In this document: piece after piece, positions 41,363 to 51,000 of the stretch
Position numbering within the stretch: position 1 is the stretch's first letter
Layout of the letters: the number at the start of each line of letters is the position of its first letter
Origin: JAWKMZ01 sp041391965
GTDB taxonomy: Bacteria > Bacteroidota > Bacteroidia > Flavobacteriales > Flavobacteriaceae
Reading direction: 5' to 3'
Length of the DNA: 64,000 nucleotides
Assembly: GCA_041391965.1 (NCBI GenBank)
Contig: JAWKMZ010000009.1
Coordinates: 1 to 64,000, forward strand
Notes under the pieces: model-generated
Databases searched by the model: none
Told to the model about the DNA's origin: nothing
What the model saw: only the letters and a program-made list of their open reading frames with translations
Translations under genes and position numbers: made by a program

Positions 41363-41992
41363 TTATTTACTTAAATTCGATTCAATTCCTTCTAAAGAAC
41401 TTTCTAAAAGGACTAATTTATTTGCGTTTAAAATTTTATAAGTATTTAATTCTGAGTTTGTTACAACTTCAGAGTCTTTAAAATTACGCGATGACAAATA
41501 TACATTATTATTTGAAGCACCCAACACAAACAAAGATTTTTTATTCTCAACACCTAAAGCTTTCAACACATTTGTGAAATTTTTAGTTTTTGGAGTGTCA
41601 AAATTAAAGTCTTCTAATACAACAATAGCCTCTTCATTAGCTTTCATTGATAGCGCCGATTTACGCGCTAAACGCTTAAGGTTTTTGTTCAATTTAAAAC
41701 TGTAGTTTCTTGGCCTTGGTCCAAACATACGTCCACCACCTTTAAACACACCAGACTTAATACTACCTGCTCTTGCAGTACCTGTACCTTTTTGCTTTTT
41801 AATTTTACGTGTACTTCCTGCAATTTCTGCTCTCTCTTTTGCCTTGTGAGTTCCTTGACGTTGATTTGCAAGAAATTGTTTGACATCTAAGTAAACTGCA
41901 TGGTTATTAGGTTCAATAGCAAACACTCCTTTAGAAAGTTCAACTTTTCTACCAGTGTCTTTTCCGTTAATATCTACAACTGCTACTTTCAT
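41363..41992 (-). CDS. rplD: 50S ribosomal protein L4
   Basis: A 209-residue L4 with a tunnel-lining loop (RQGTHKAKERAEIAGSTRKI, then KQKGTGTARAGSIKS). The start overlaps the stop of rplC by one base (TAATG), so the two are coupled. In E. coli L4 regulates the S10 operon. Confidence 0.98.
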   Translation of the reverse strand: MKVAVVDINGKDTGRKVELSKGVFAIEPNNHAVYLDVKQFLANQRQGTHKAKERAEIAGSTRKIKKQKGTGTARAGSIKSGVFKGGGRMFGPRPRNYSFKLNKNLKRLARKSALSMKANEEAIVVLEDFNFDTPKTKNFTNVLKALGVENKKSLFVLGASNNNVYLSSRNFKDSEVVTNSELNTYKILNANKLVLLESSLEGIESNLSK

Positions 41993-42609
41993 TACTTTTC
42001 AATGATTACATAAGAGTTTTTATGCCCAGGAACACATCCTTTAACCACCAGTAAGTTTTTTTCAGGAACCACTTTATAAACTCTTAAATTTTCAACTTTC
42101 ACTTTATCTCCACCCATTCTTCCGGCCATTTTCATTCCTTTAAATACTCTTGCAGGATATGAAGCTGCACCTACAGAACCTGGAGCTCTTAAACGGTTGT
42201 GTTGACCATGTGTTGACTGACCAACACCGCCAAAACCATGACGTTTTACAACGCCTTGAAATCCTTTTCCTTTAGAGGTGCCTGCAATATCAACATATTC
42301 ACCTTCGATGAAATGTTCAACAGTGATGGCATCACCTAATTTGTAATCTGCTTCAAACCCTTGGAATTCAACAACTTTTCTTTTAACAGAAGTACCCGCT
42401 TTTTTAGCATGACCAGCTTCAGCTTTTGTGGAACTTTTCTCTGTCTTGTCATCGAAACCAAGTTGAAGAGCACTATACCCGTCAACCTCTTCGGTTCTGA
42501 CTTGGGTAACGATACATGGTCCAGCTTCGATGACTGTACAAGGAATATTTTTCCCGTTTTCATCGTAAATGCTGGTCATACCGATTTTTTTTCCAATTAA
42601 CCCAGACAT
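41992..42609 (-). CDS. rplC: 50S ribosomal protein L3
   Basis: A 205-residue L3 close to the peptidyl transferase centre. It shows LIGKKIGMTSIYDENGK, the loop GFQGVVKRHGFGGVGQSTHG and GRMGGDKVKVENLRVYKV. A 173-base spacer filled with palindromes separates it from rpsJ upstream. Confidence 0.98.
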   Translation of the reverse strand: MSGLIGKKIGMTSIYDENGKNIPCTVIEAGPCIVTQVRTEEVDGYSALQLGFDDKTEKSSTKAEAGHAKKAGTSVKRKVVEFQGFEADYKLGDAITVEHFIEGEYVDIAGTSKGKGFQGVVKRHGFGGVGQSTHGQHNRLRAPGSVGAASYPARVFKGMKMAGRMGGDKVKVENLRVYKVVPEKNLLVVKGCVPGHKNSYVIIEK

Positions 42610-42631
42610 ATTTATTAATTATTTATGTTAT

Positions 42632-42651
42632 GGCCAAGTCGCGACTTGACC
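42632..42651. repeat. Palindrome CAAGTCGCGACTTG, copy 1
   Basis: The 14-base perfect palindrome CAAGTCGCGACTTG (42635-42648) extends to 20 bases with one mismatched pair. It is far more GC-rich than its surroundings. A second copy follows 38 bases later. Confidence 0.75.
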
Positions 42652-42669
42652 GCTTGTTTGTTTATCTAT

Positions 42670-42689
42670 AGACAAGTCGCGACTTGTCT
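42670..42689. repeat. Palindrome CAAGTCGCGACTTG, copy 2
   Basis: AGACAAGTCGCGACTTGTCT is a 20-base perfect palindrome, sharing its 14-base core with copy 1. It could be a REP-like dispersed element or a binding site for a dimeric protein. Confidence 0.75.
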
Positions 42690-42697
42690 TTATTTAA

Positions 42698-42732
42698 AAT
42701 TCAAGGCTGAAAATACGTTTCAGCCTTGAATT
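42698..42732. repeat. 15-base-pair hairpin between rpsJ and rplC
   Basis: AATTCAAGGCTGAAA and its exact complement enclose a five-base loop (ATACG). T-richness follows on both strands, more clearly on the plus strand, so on the minus-strand transcript it could be a partial terminator or attenuator. Confidence 0.75.
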
Positions 42733-42747
42733 GTATTTTTCCGTTTT

Positions 42748-42767
42748 TCCTTAACCATCGTTAAGGA
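42748..42767. repeat. 8-base-pair hairpin directly after rpsJ
   Basis: TCCTTAAC-CATC-GTTAAGGA: eight pairs around a tetraloop, 15 bases after the rpsJ stop in the direction of transcription. Confidence 0.6.
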
Positions 42768-42782
42768 CATGTTTTGATTCAA

Positions 42783-43088
42783 CTAAACTTTGATCTCTAC
42801 TTCAACACCACTTGGCAATTCAAGTTTCATCAAGGCATCAATTGTTTTTGATGAGGAGCTATAGATGTCCAATAATCTTTTGTAAGAACTTAATTGGAAC
42901 TGCTCTCTTGATTTTTTGTTGACGTGTGGTGAACGTAATACTGTAAAAATCTTTTTATTTGTTGGTAATGGAATTGGCCCAGTAACAACTGCTCCAGTAC
43001 TTTTTACCGTTTTAACAATCTTATCAGCAGATTTGTCTACCAAATTATGATCGTATGATTTTAGTTTTATTCTGATTTTTTGACTCAT
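42783..43088 (-). CDS. rpsJ: 30S ribosomal protein S10
   Basis: A 101-residue S10 of the 30S head, also known as NusE in antitermination. It shows QKIRIKLKSYDHNLVDKSAD, GPIPLPTNKKIFTVLRSPHV and a C-terminal LELPSGVEVEIKV. It starts 11 bases after fusA and is cut off from rplC by a palindrome-rich spacer, so it may be expressed more with fusA than with the S10 operon. Confidence 0.98.
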   Translation of the reverse strand: MSQKIRIKLKSYDHNLVDKSADKIVKTVKSTGAVVTGPIPLPTNKKIFTVLRSPHVNKKSREQFQLSSYKRLLDIYSSSSKTIDALMKLELPSGVEVEIKV

Positions 43089-43099
43089 TTTCTTAAATT

Positions 43100-45226
43100 T
43101 TAAGCTTCTACGCCTTTTGCTGCTTTAATGACTTCTTCAGAGATGTTAGAAGGCGTTTCAGCATAATGTGAAAATTCCATAGTTGATGTCGCACGACCTG
43201 ATGATAAGGTTCTTAATGTCGTTACATAACCAAACATTTCTGATAGTGGCACTAATGCTTTTACTGTTTTTGCTCCAGCTCTATCACCCATATCGTTAAC
43301 TTGTCCACGACGACGGTTTAAGTCTCCAACAATATCACCCATATTTTCTTCTGGAGTAATTACCTCAAGTTTCATAATAGGCTCCATGATTACTGCTTTT
43401 GCAGCTTTTGCAGAATTTTTAAATCCAAGTTTTGCTGCTAATTCGAATGATAATTGATCCGAATCCACATCATGGTAAGATCCATCTGTCAAGGTTACTT
43501 TCATGGCATCCACTTCATATCCTGCTAATGGTCCATTTTGCATTGCCATTTTGAATCCTTTTTCAATAGATGGGATAAATTCTTTAGGAACGTTACCACC
43601 TTTAATTTCAGAAATAAATTCTAAACCTACTTTGCCTTCTTCGGCTGGCTCCAATGTAAATACAATATCAGCAAATTTACCACGACCTCCTGATTGTTTT
43701 TTGTAAACTTCTCTGTGTTGTGCTTTTTGAGTAATAGCCTCTTTGTATTCTACTTGTGGTTGCCCTTGGTTGACTTCTACTTTAAATTCGCGACGTAAAC
43801 GATCCACAATAATATCTAAGTGAAGCTCACCCATTCCAGAAATAATAGTCTGTCCTGAAGCTTCGTCGGTTCTTACTGTAAATGTTGGATCTTCTTCCGC
43901 TAATTTTGATAAAGCCATCCCTAATTTATCGACATCTGCCTTCGTTTTAGGTTCTACCGCGATACCAATTACTGGATCAGGGAAGTTCATTGATTCTAAA
44001 ACAATTGGATGTTTTTCATCAGACATGGTATCACCTGTCTTAATATCTTTAAATCCTACTGCAGCTCCAATATCTCCTGCTTCAATAAATTCGATAGCAT
44101 TTTGTTTGTTAGAGTGCATTTGGTAGATACGAGAAATACGTTCTTTTTTACCTGAACGGTTGTTCAAAATATACGAACCTGCATCTAAACGACCAGAATA
44201 TGCTCTAAAGAATGCTAAACGCCCTACGAAAGGATCGGTCGCGATTTTAAATGCCAATGCTGAAAATGGTGCATTTACATCTGGCTTACGAGTTTCTTCT
44301 TTTTCAGTTTCAGGATTAATCCCTTTAATATTATCTCTATCTAATGGAGACGGTAAATAACGACATACCGCATCTAACAAAAACTGAACTCCTTTATTTT
44401 TAAACGAAGACCCACAAATCATAGGAATAATTGCCATATCCATTACAGCAGCTCTAAGTGCAGCATGCACTTCTTCTTCTGTAATAGAATCTTCATCTTC
44501 CATGAATTTTTCTAATAAGTTTTCATCGTATGTTGCTACTTCTTCAATAAGTAACGCTCTATATTTTCTGGCTTCAGCTTTTAATTCGTCTGGTATTTCA
44601 ATCACATCAAAAGTTGAGCCTTGAGTTTCATCATGCCAAACAATAGCTCTGTTTTTAACTAAATCTACAATACCTTTAAAATCTATTTCATCACCAATAT
44701 TTAATACAATTGGCACTGCATTAGATTTCAACATATCTTTAACTTGCTGGCAAACCGCCATAAAATTAGCACCTTGACGATCCATTTTGTTAACAAAACC
44801 AATACGTGGCACTTTATAGTTATCAGCCAATCTCCAGTTAGTTTCAGATTGTGGCTCAACACCATCAACCGCACTAAATAAAAATACTAAACCATCTAAC
44901 ACGCGTAATGAACGGTTAACTTCAACCGTAAAATCAACGTGACCAGGAGTGTCAATAATATTAAAGTGATATCCCTTAGTTTCTGGAGTTGGTTGTGCAT
45001 TTTCTAATGGAAACTGCCAAGTACAAGTTGTAGCAGCGGACGTAATTGTAATTCCACGCTCTTGCTCTTGCTCCATCCAGTCCATAGTTGCTGCACCATC
45101 ATGTACTTCTCCAATTTTATGAGAAACACCTGTGTAGTAAAGAATACGTTCTGTGGTGGTTGTTTTACCTGCATCAATATGTGCAGCAATACCTATATTT
45201 CTTGTATATTTTAAATCTCTTGCCAT
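43100..45226 (-). CDS. fusA: Elongation factor G
   Basis: A 708-residue translational GTPase that drives translocation. The G1 loop is AAHIDAGKTTTTERIL (15-30), G3 is DTPGHVDF and G4 is NKMD. Domain IV contains PKEFIPSIEKGFKMAMQNGP and YHDVDSDQLSFELA. Length is normal. It lies between rpsG and rpsJ; the tuf gene that often follows is missing here. Confidence 0.99.
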   Translation of the reverse strand: MARDLKYTRNIGIAAHIDAGKTTTTERILYYTGVSHKIGEVHDGAATMDWMEQEQERGITITSAATTCTWQFPLENAQPTPETKGYHFNIIDTPGHVDFTVEVNRSLRVLDGLVFLFSAVDGVEPQSETNWRLADNYKVPRIGFVNKMDRQGANFMAVCQQVKDMLKSNAVPIVLNIGDEIDFKGIVDLVKNRAIVWHDETQGSTFDVIEIPDELKAEARKYRALLIEEVATYDENLLEKFMEDEDSITEEEVHAALRAAVMDMAIIPMICGSSFKNKGVQFLLDAVCRYLPSPLDRDNIKGINPETEKEETRKPDVNAPFSALAFKIATDPFVGRLAFFRAYSGRLDAGSYILNNRSGKKERISRIYQMHSNKQNAIEFIEAGDIGAAVGFKDIKTGDTMSDEKHPIVLESMNFPDPVIGIAVEPKTKADVDKLGMALSKLAEEDPTFTVRTDEASGQTIISGMGELHLDIIVDRLRREFKVEVNQGQPQVEYKEAITQKAQHREVYKKQSGGRGKFADIVFTLEPAEEGKVGLEFISEIKGGNVPKEFIPSIEKGFKMAMQNGPLAGYEVDAMKVTLTDGSYHDVDSDQLSFELAAKLGFKNSAKAAKAVIMEPIMKLEVITPEENMGDIVGDLNRRRGQVNDMGDRAGAKTVKALVPLSEMFGYVTTLRTLSSGRATSTMEFSHYAETPSNISEEVIKAAKGVEA

Positions 45227-45232
45227 CTTAAA

Positions 45233-45709
45233 TTAAAATCTAAAGTGTGAGAATGCTTTATTAGCTTCTGCCATTTTATGTGTATCCATACGCTTTTTAA
45301 CAGCAGCCCCTTCTTCTTTAGCCGCGGCTAAAATTTCGGCAGCTAATTTTGCTGGCATAGATTTTTCATTTCTTTTACGTGAGTATCCAATTAACCATTT
45401 CATAGCGGTTGATACTTTACGGTCTGGACGAATTTGCATTGGGATTTGAAAAGTTGCACCACCAACACGACGACTACGTACTTCTACGTGAGGCATCACA
45501 TTTGATAAGGCATCTTTCCATGTTTCTAATGCTGTTTTTTCTTCGTCAGTTTTCTTTGATTCTACAATGTCAATCGCATCATAAAATACTTTAAAAGCCA
45601 CAGACTTCTTTCCATCCCACATCATCATGTTAACGAAACGAGTTACTAACTGATCGTTAAAACGTGGATCTGGTAAAAGCGGTCTCTTTTTTGCTGCTCT
45701 TTTTCTCAT
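45233..45709 (-). CDS. rpsG: 30S ribosomal protein S7
   Basis: A 158-residue S7, primary organiser of the 30S head. It shows MRKRAAKKRPLLPDPRFNDQ, NVMPHVEVRSRRVGGATFQI and the C-terminal KMAEANKAFSHFRF. It lies six bases from fusA and 21 from rpsL. Confidence 0.98.
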   Translation of the reverse strand: MRKRAAKKRPLLPDPRFNDQLVTRFVNMMMWDGKKSVAFKVFYDAIDIVESKKTDEEKTALETWKDALSNVMPHVEVRSRRVGGATFQIPMQIRPDRKVSTAMKWLIGYSRKRNEKSMPAKLAAEILAAAKEEGAAVKKRMDTHKMAEANKAFSHFRF

Positions 45710-45730
45710 GTCTTCTTCTTAAAGTTTTAA

Positions 45731-46105
45731 TTACTTTTTAGGGCGTTTTGCACCATACTTAGATCTACGTTGTGTTCTACCTGCAACACCTGCTGTGTCT
45801 AAGGCGCCACGAACGATATGATATCTAACTCCTGGTAAATCTTTTACCCTTCCACCTCTAACCAATACTATCGAGTGCTCTTGTAGATTGTGACCTTCAC
45901 CTGGGATGTAAGCATTTACTTCATTACCATTAGTCAACCTTACCCTTGCAACTTTACGCATTGCTGAGTTAGGTTTTTTTGGTGTTGTAGTATAAACACG
46001 CGTACAAACCCCACGTCTTTGTGGACACGAATCTAAAGCAGCCGATTTACTCTTCTTGGTTATTTTGGCTCTTCCTTTTCGTACTAATTGTGAAATTGTT
46101 GGCAT
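45731..46105 (-). CDS. rpsL: 30S ribosomal protein S12
   Basis: A 124-residue S12 at the decoding centre. It shows the conserved CPQRRGVCTRVYTTTPKKPN with lysine at the position where changes give streptomycin resistance in other bacteria, so the residue there is wild type. GRVKDLPGVRYHIVRGALDT is intact. It is the first gene of the whole minus-strand block, preceded by a strong promoter. Confidence 0.99.
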   Translation of the reverse strand: MPTISQLVRKGRAKITKKSKSAALDSCPQRRGVCTRVYTTTPKKPNSAMRKVARVRLTNGNEVNAYIPGEGHNLQEHSIVLVRGGRVKDLPGVRYHIVRGALDTAGVAGRTQRRSKYGAKRPKK

Positions 46106-46149
46106 ATATTACTATATAATTTATATTTACTCCTCTCTTTTGAGGGCTG

Positions 46150-46180
46150 CAAAGGTAAAAATTAATTTCAGTTTTTCAAA
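46150..46180 (-). promoter_or_regulatory. Strong promoter of the rpsL-led ribosomal block
   Basis: Minus strand: TTTG (46180-46177), 19 bases, then TACCTTTG (46157-46150) and C. Both elements and spacing match the Bacteroidota housekeeping promoter (TTTG ... TAnnTTTG). The leader before rpsL would be about 40 bases. Confidence 0.78.
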
Positions 46181-46280
46181 TGTAAAATGATTAATTTTCA
46201 AAACTTTGATCAATTATTTAACATTGTACATATTTTTAGATAATTTTTTCCGTTAGCTTTAAACCTGTTTTAGTTTTTAT

Positions 46281-47969
46281 ATGTCAGTAAAATTAGTACC
46301 ATTGATTTGTTTTTTAGGATTATTAGCTACTGCAAGCATAAATGCGCAGTCTTTATACTTAAAAGCGAAAGGTGCTACTGAAATTGAAACTAAGATTATT
46401 GACTCTTTAAATTATCAAAAGCAATTTGATGATTATTCAAGTTTAGCCCTTGAAGCGAATTCTATTAAAGACCAACTACTGAAGTTTGGTTATTTAGAAA
46501 GCAGCTTTATTGGTTTAAAAAAACAGAATGACACTTTATATGTCGCTTCCTACAGCTTAAATCATCAATATAAAACCATCCGTATCTATTTTGATAATTC
46601 TGTTGATAGAAACATTCTAAAATTAGCTTCAACTAATATAAAGGACACTTATTTTGAGTTGGACATTAAAAATATTGAAGAAACATTGAAATTATTAAAT
46701 ACAGAAATTTCTAACCAAGGTGATCCGTTTTCAACCTTACAACTAAGTGAAATAAAAAAAGTTGATGCCAATACATTATATGCTAACTTACTAATTACAG
46801 AACAAACACAAAGAACAATTGATACTATTATTATTAAAGGATATGATAAATTTCCAAAATCGTTTGTAAAACATTATCTTAAAATTAAGCGTAAGCAACC
46901 TTTCAATTTAAAAACCATACAAGAAAAAACATCTGAATTAGAAAATATACAATTTGCTAACCAAATTAAAGAACCCGAAGTTTTATTCACCAAAGACTCT
47001 ACCTTAATATATATATATGTAGAAAAACAAAAAAGCAATGCCTTTGATGGCTTTTTAGGTTTTGGCACTAATACCGAAACCAATAAAATACAATTTAACG
47101 GTTACCTTAACCTTAACCTTGTCAACAACCTAAATTATGGAGAGTCTTTTAAACTCCTTTATAAAAGTGACGAAAACGAACAAAAAACCTTTGATGTCAA
47201 AGCCAATTTGCCTTATTTATTTGGTTCGCCAATAGGAGTTGCTTTAGGATTGAACATTTTTAAAAGAGACTCTACATTTGTAACCGTTAGTCAAAATGCA
47301 AGACTCAATTATCAAATCAATCCAAAAAATAGTGTGTCTGTTGGAATCAACTCTATAGTGTCAACGAACTTATTAGATATTAACACTGAGTTTGTGACCG
47401 ATTTTAAATCTACTTTTTACTCACTAAATTATTTGCACGTAAAACCACAACATTACGACAGGTTGTTTCCTATTAACTTTTTGTTTGATATTACAACAGG
47501 TATTGGAAGTCGAAGTTTTGAAGACACAAAAGAACCACAATCTAAATTTGAGTTAAAAACTTTTAAAATTTTTAATCTCAATCAAAAAAACAGTATCTAC
47601 ATAAATATAGATGGATCAACATTAAACTCAAACACCTACTTAGAAAATGAATTGTTACGTTTTGGCGGCATCAATTCCATACGCGGTTTTGAAGAAAATA
47701 GTCTTACTGCCAATTTGTTTACGGTATTAAATACTGAATACAGATACAGAGTTAGCAATAATCTTTATTTGCATTCTGTTATTGATGCCGCCTACTTTGA
47801 AAACAATATAAGCCACCTTAAAAGCAAACTTTTTGGGTTTGGGTTTGGGTTTGGTTTACTTACCAAAGCAGGGCTTTTTAAATTTAATTATACAAGCGGA
47901 AAGTCAGAAAATCAACCATTTAAACTATCCGATTCTAAAATCCATATTAGCTTAACTGCAACATTTTAG
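46281..47969 (+). CDS. Omp85-like outer membrane protein (BamA/TamA/TpsB type)
   Basis: A 562-residue outer-membrane protein with signal peptide 1-22 (ends INAQS). The first 230 residues look like POTRA-type repeats. From about 250 on it has alternating strands of a beta barrel, the conserved RGF at 468-470 (INSIRGFEENS), and a terminal phenylalanine (ISLTATF) as in BAM substrates. It is shorter than BamA (about 800-900 residues). No partner secreted protein or TamB gene is adjacent. It is divergent from rpsL; a TAGCTTTA box at 46254 may be its promoter. Whether it inserts or secretes proteins is unknown. Confidence 0.8.
   Translation: MSVKLVPLICFLGLLATASINAQSLYLKAKGATEIETKIIDSLNYQKQFDDYSSLALEANSIKDQLLKFGYLESSFIGLKKQNDTLYVASYSLNHQYKTIRIYFDNSVDRNILKLASTNIKDTYFELDIKNIEETLKLLNTEISNQGDPFSTLQLSEIKKVDANTLYANLLITEQTQRTIDTIIIKGYDKFPKSFVKHYLKIKRKQPFNLKTIQEKTSELENIQFANQIKEPEVLFTKDSTLIYIYVEKQKSNAFDGFLGFGTNTETNKIQFNGYLNLNLVNNLNYGESFKLLYKSDENEQKTFDVKANLPYLFGSPIGVALGLNIFKRDSTFVTVSQNARLNYQINPKNSVSVGINSIVSTNLLDINTEFVTDFKSTFYSLNYLHVKPQHYDRLFPINFLFDITTGIGSRSFEDTKEPQSKFELKTFKIFNLNQKNSIYINIDGSTLNSNTYLENELLRFGGINSIRGFEENSLTANLFTVLNTEYRYRVSNNLYLHSVIDAAYFENNISHLKSKLFGFGFGFGLLTKAGLFKFNYTSGKSENQPFKLSDSKIHISLTATF
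47832..47854 (+). repeat. Short TTTGGG hexamer repeat inside the barrel gene
   Basis: About three and a half copies of TTTGGG encode alternating Phe-Gly in a barrel strand. Changes in copy number by whole units would keep the frame. Confidence 0.6.
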
Positions 47970-48070
47970 CAAAAAAAATATGTATATTTAAAAAACTTTA
48001 AGGCAATATTATTGTTTTATTAACTTTTTATTAAGACTTTTGAGTCAGGCTAATTCAAATTAATTTAAAT

Positions 48071-51000
48071 ATGAAAACAAAGTTTAGTGGAATTCTAACG
48101 CTATTATTAGCGTTTGTCGTGCAACTAACATTTGCACAAGAAAAATCAATTTCCGGGACGATATCAGATCAATCTGGTTTACCGTTACCAGGAGTTAACA
48201 TTATTGTAAAAGGAACAACCAACGGAACCCAGTCAGATTTTGATGGTAAATATACTATCAATGCCAAAACAGGAGATGTTTTATCTTTTACTTATGTTGG
48301 GCTAAAAGCTCAAGAAATCACAGTAGGCACAGCAAACACCATTAATGTTACAATGGTTGAAGACGCTTCAGTACTTGATGAAGTTGTTGTAACTGCCCTT
48401 GGTATATCAAGAGAAAAGAAATCCCTTGGCTATGCAACGCAAGAAGTTAAAGGTGACGAGATAAACACCGTAAAAAGTGGGAATTTTGTGAACGCTATTT
48501 CTGGTAGAGCTTCAGGTGTGCAAATTAAAAGAAATACTAACCTTGGTGGATCTACCAACGTTGTTATACGTGGTAATGCATCTTTAACAGGAAGTAATCA
48601 AGCTTTATTTGTTGTTGATGGTGTCCCAATTAACAACACAAACACTAACTCTGCTAATCAAGCTCAAGCAAGTGGTGGTTATTATGATTATGGTAATGCC
48701 GCATCTGACATTAACCCAGAAGATATTGAGTCTATAAATATTTTAAAAGGTGCCGCCGCATCTGCTTTATATGGTTCAAGAGCTGCAAATGGTGTGATTA
48801 TGATTACCACCAAAAAAGGAAAATCTAACAAAGGTTTAGGTATAACTATAAGCTCAGGAGTTACATTTGGCTCTGTTGATAAAAGCACATTTGCAAAATA
48901 TCAAACACAATATGGTGGCGGTTATGGCCATTATTATGATGGGCCTGACGGTTATTGGTATTTAGAAGATATTGATGGTGATGGCATTGATGACCAAGTA
49001 GTACCTTATACTGAAGATGCCTCTTATGGTGCGCCATTTGATCCAAATTTATTAGTATATCAATGGGATGCCTTTGATCCAGACTCACCAAATTATCAAA
49101 CAGCAACGCCTTGGGTAAACGCTAAAAATGGACCAATCACTTTTTTTGAAACTCCAGTAACAACAACAAATTCAATTGCTATTGAAAATGGGTTAGATAA
49201 AGGATCTTATCGATTAGGATATACCTTATTCAATCAAACAGGAGTACTACCTAATAGTGAAATCAAAAAACACAATTTTTCTTTTAGTGGGACTTTCGAT
49301 TTAAGCGACAAGTTTACTGTAACAGGTTATGCTAACTACATTAAAACAAATGGTTTAGGTCGTAATTCAACAGGTTATAATGATAACATCTTATCTAACT
49401 TTAAACAATGGTGGGAAGTGAATGTTGATCTTAAAGAATTAAGAGATATATATTTTAAAACAAAAAGAAATGTGACTTGGAATCCTGCAACTTCAGATGC
49501 TGGATCAGCACCAATATTTTGGGATAATCCGTATTTCCAACGTTATGAAAACTATCAAGACGATTCAAGAAACCGTTTTATAGGGAATGTATCATTAAAT
49601 TACAAATTAACCGATTGGTTAAATGTTACTGGTAGAGTTGCAACAGATACTTATTCAGAAATTCAAGAAGAGCGTCGTGCCAATGGTAGTGTGCCAACTG
49701 CCTTTGGTGTATCAAGAGGTAACGTCGATTCTGGATACGGAAGAAAAAATATTCAAGTTACAGAAACCAATTATGACTTAATGTTCAACTTTGATAAAGA
49801 CTTGAGCGACAAATTAAATCTTAAAGGAGTCCTTGGTACTAACATTAACAGAAGTAGTTTCGAGTCTATTTATGCCTCCACAAGTGGTGGGTTGAGTGTT
49901 CCAAGATTATACTCTTTACAGAATAGCGTTGGTCCACTTCCATTACCAGTAGAAGTTGACCAAACAGTTGGCGTAGATGGTATTTATGCAAGTGCATCAT
50001 TAGGATATGATAACATTTGGTTTGTGGACGGAACTATCAGAAGAGACCACTCTTCAACACTTCCTAAAAACAATAGTACCTTCTATTACCCATCATTTGC
50101 AACAAGTTTTGTATTCTCAAAACTTTTAGATTCAAAAGTTATAACCTTTGGTAAACTTAGAGCAAGTTATGCAGAGGTTGGTAATAGTGCTCCAGCAGAT
50201 TTCTTATATGATAGTTTTGTTGTCAATACACCTATTGGAACTTCAAATACATCTGTTGGTAATAGAAAGAAAAACCCTCATTTAAAACCAGAGTCTACAA
50301 AAAGTATTGAAGCTGGTCTTGAAATGCAATTCCTAAACAACAGATTTGGCTTTGATGTTGCAGTATATAAAAACAATTCTGTTGACCAAATTTTTGGTGT
50401 TCCAGTTTCAACAGCAACAGGTTATACCTCAAAAATCTTAAACGCTGGCGAAATTGAAAATAGAGGAGTTGAAGTATCACTTTCAGGATCACCAATTAAA
50501 AATCAAGATTTTGGCTGGGATATTAATGTTAACTGGTCAAAAAACAAAAATAAGGTTGTATCATTAGCTGATGGAATTGACAACTTACAATTAGGGTCTT
50601 TCCAAGGTGGTATAACTATTAATGCACGTGTTGGAGAACCTTATGGTATCATTAATGGAACTGACTACACCTATTTAAATGGAGAAAGAGTTGTAGACCC
50701 TGCAAATGGTCAATATATCAAAACTGCAACTTCTGATCAAAATATTGGTGACACCAACCCTGATTGGTTAGCTGGTATTTCAAACAGATTTCATTACAAA
50801 AATTTAGCATTTAGTTTTTTAATTGACATTCAAAAAGGAGGTAGTATTTTCTCATTAGACCAATACTATGGTCTTGCAACAGGATTATATGCAGAAACTG
50901 CTTTTATAAATGACTTAGGAAATCCAGTAAGAAATACCCTTGCTGATGGTGGTGGGTTTATTAACCCTGGGGTAAATCCTGATGGAAGCCCTAACGAAAC

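Noticed and set aside
48861..49106. 81-codon His-rich minus-strand frame inside the SusC gene
   Set aside because: Antisense shadow; the His richness mirrors Asp/Gly/Tyr codons of the SusC protein.
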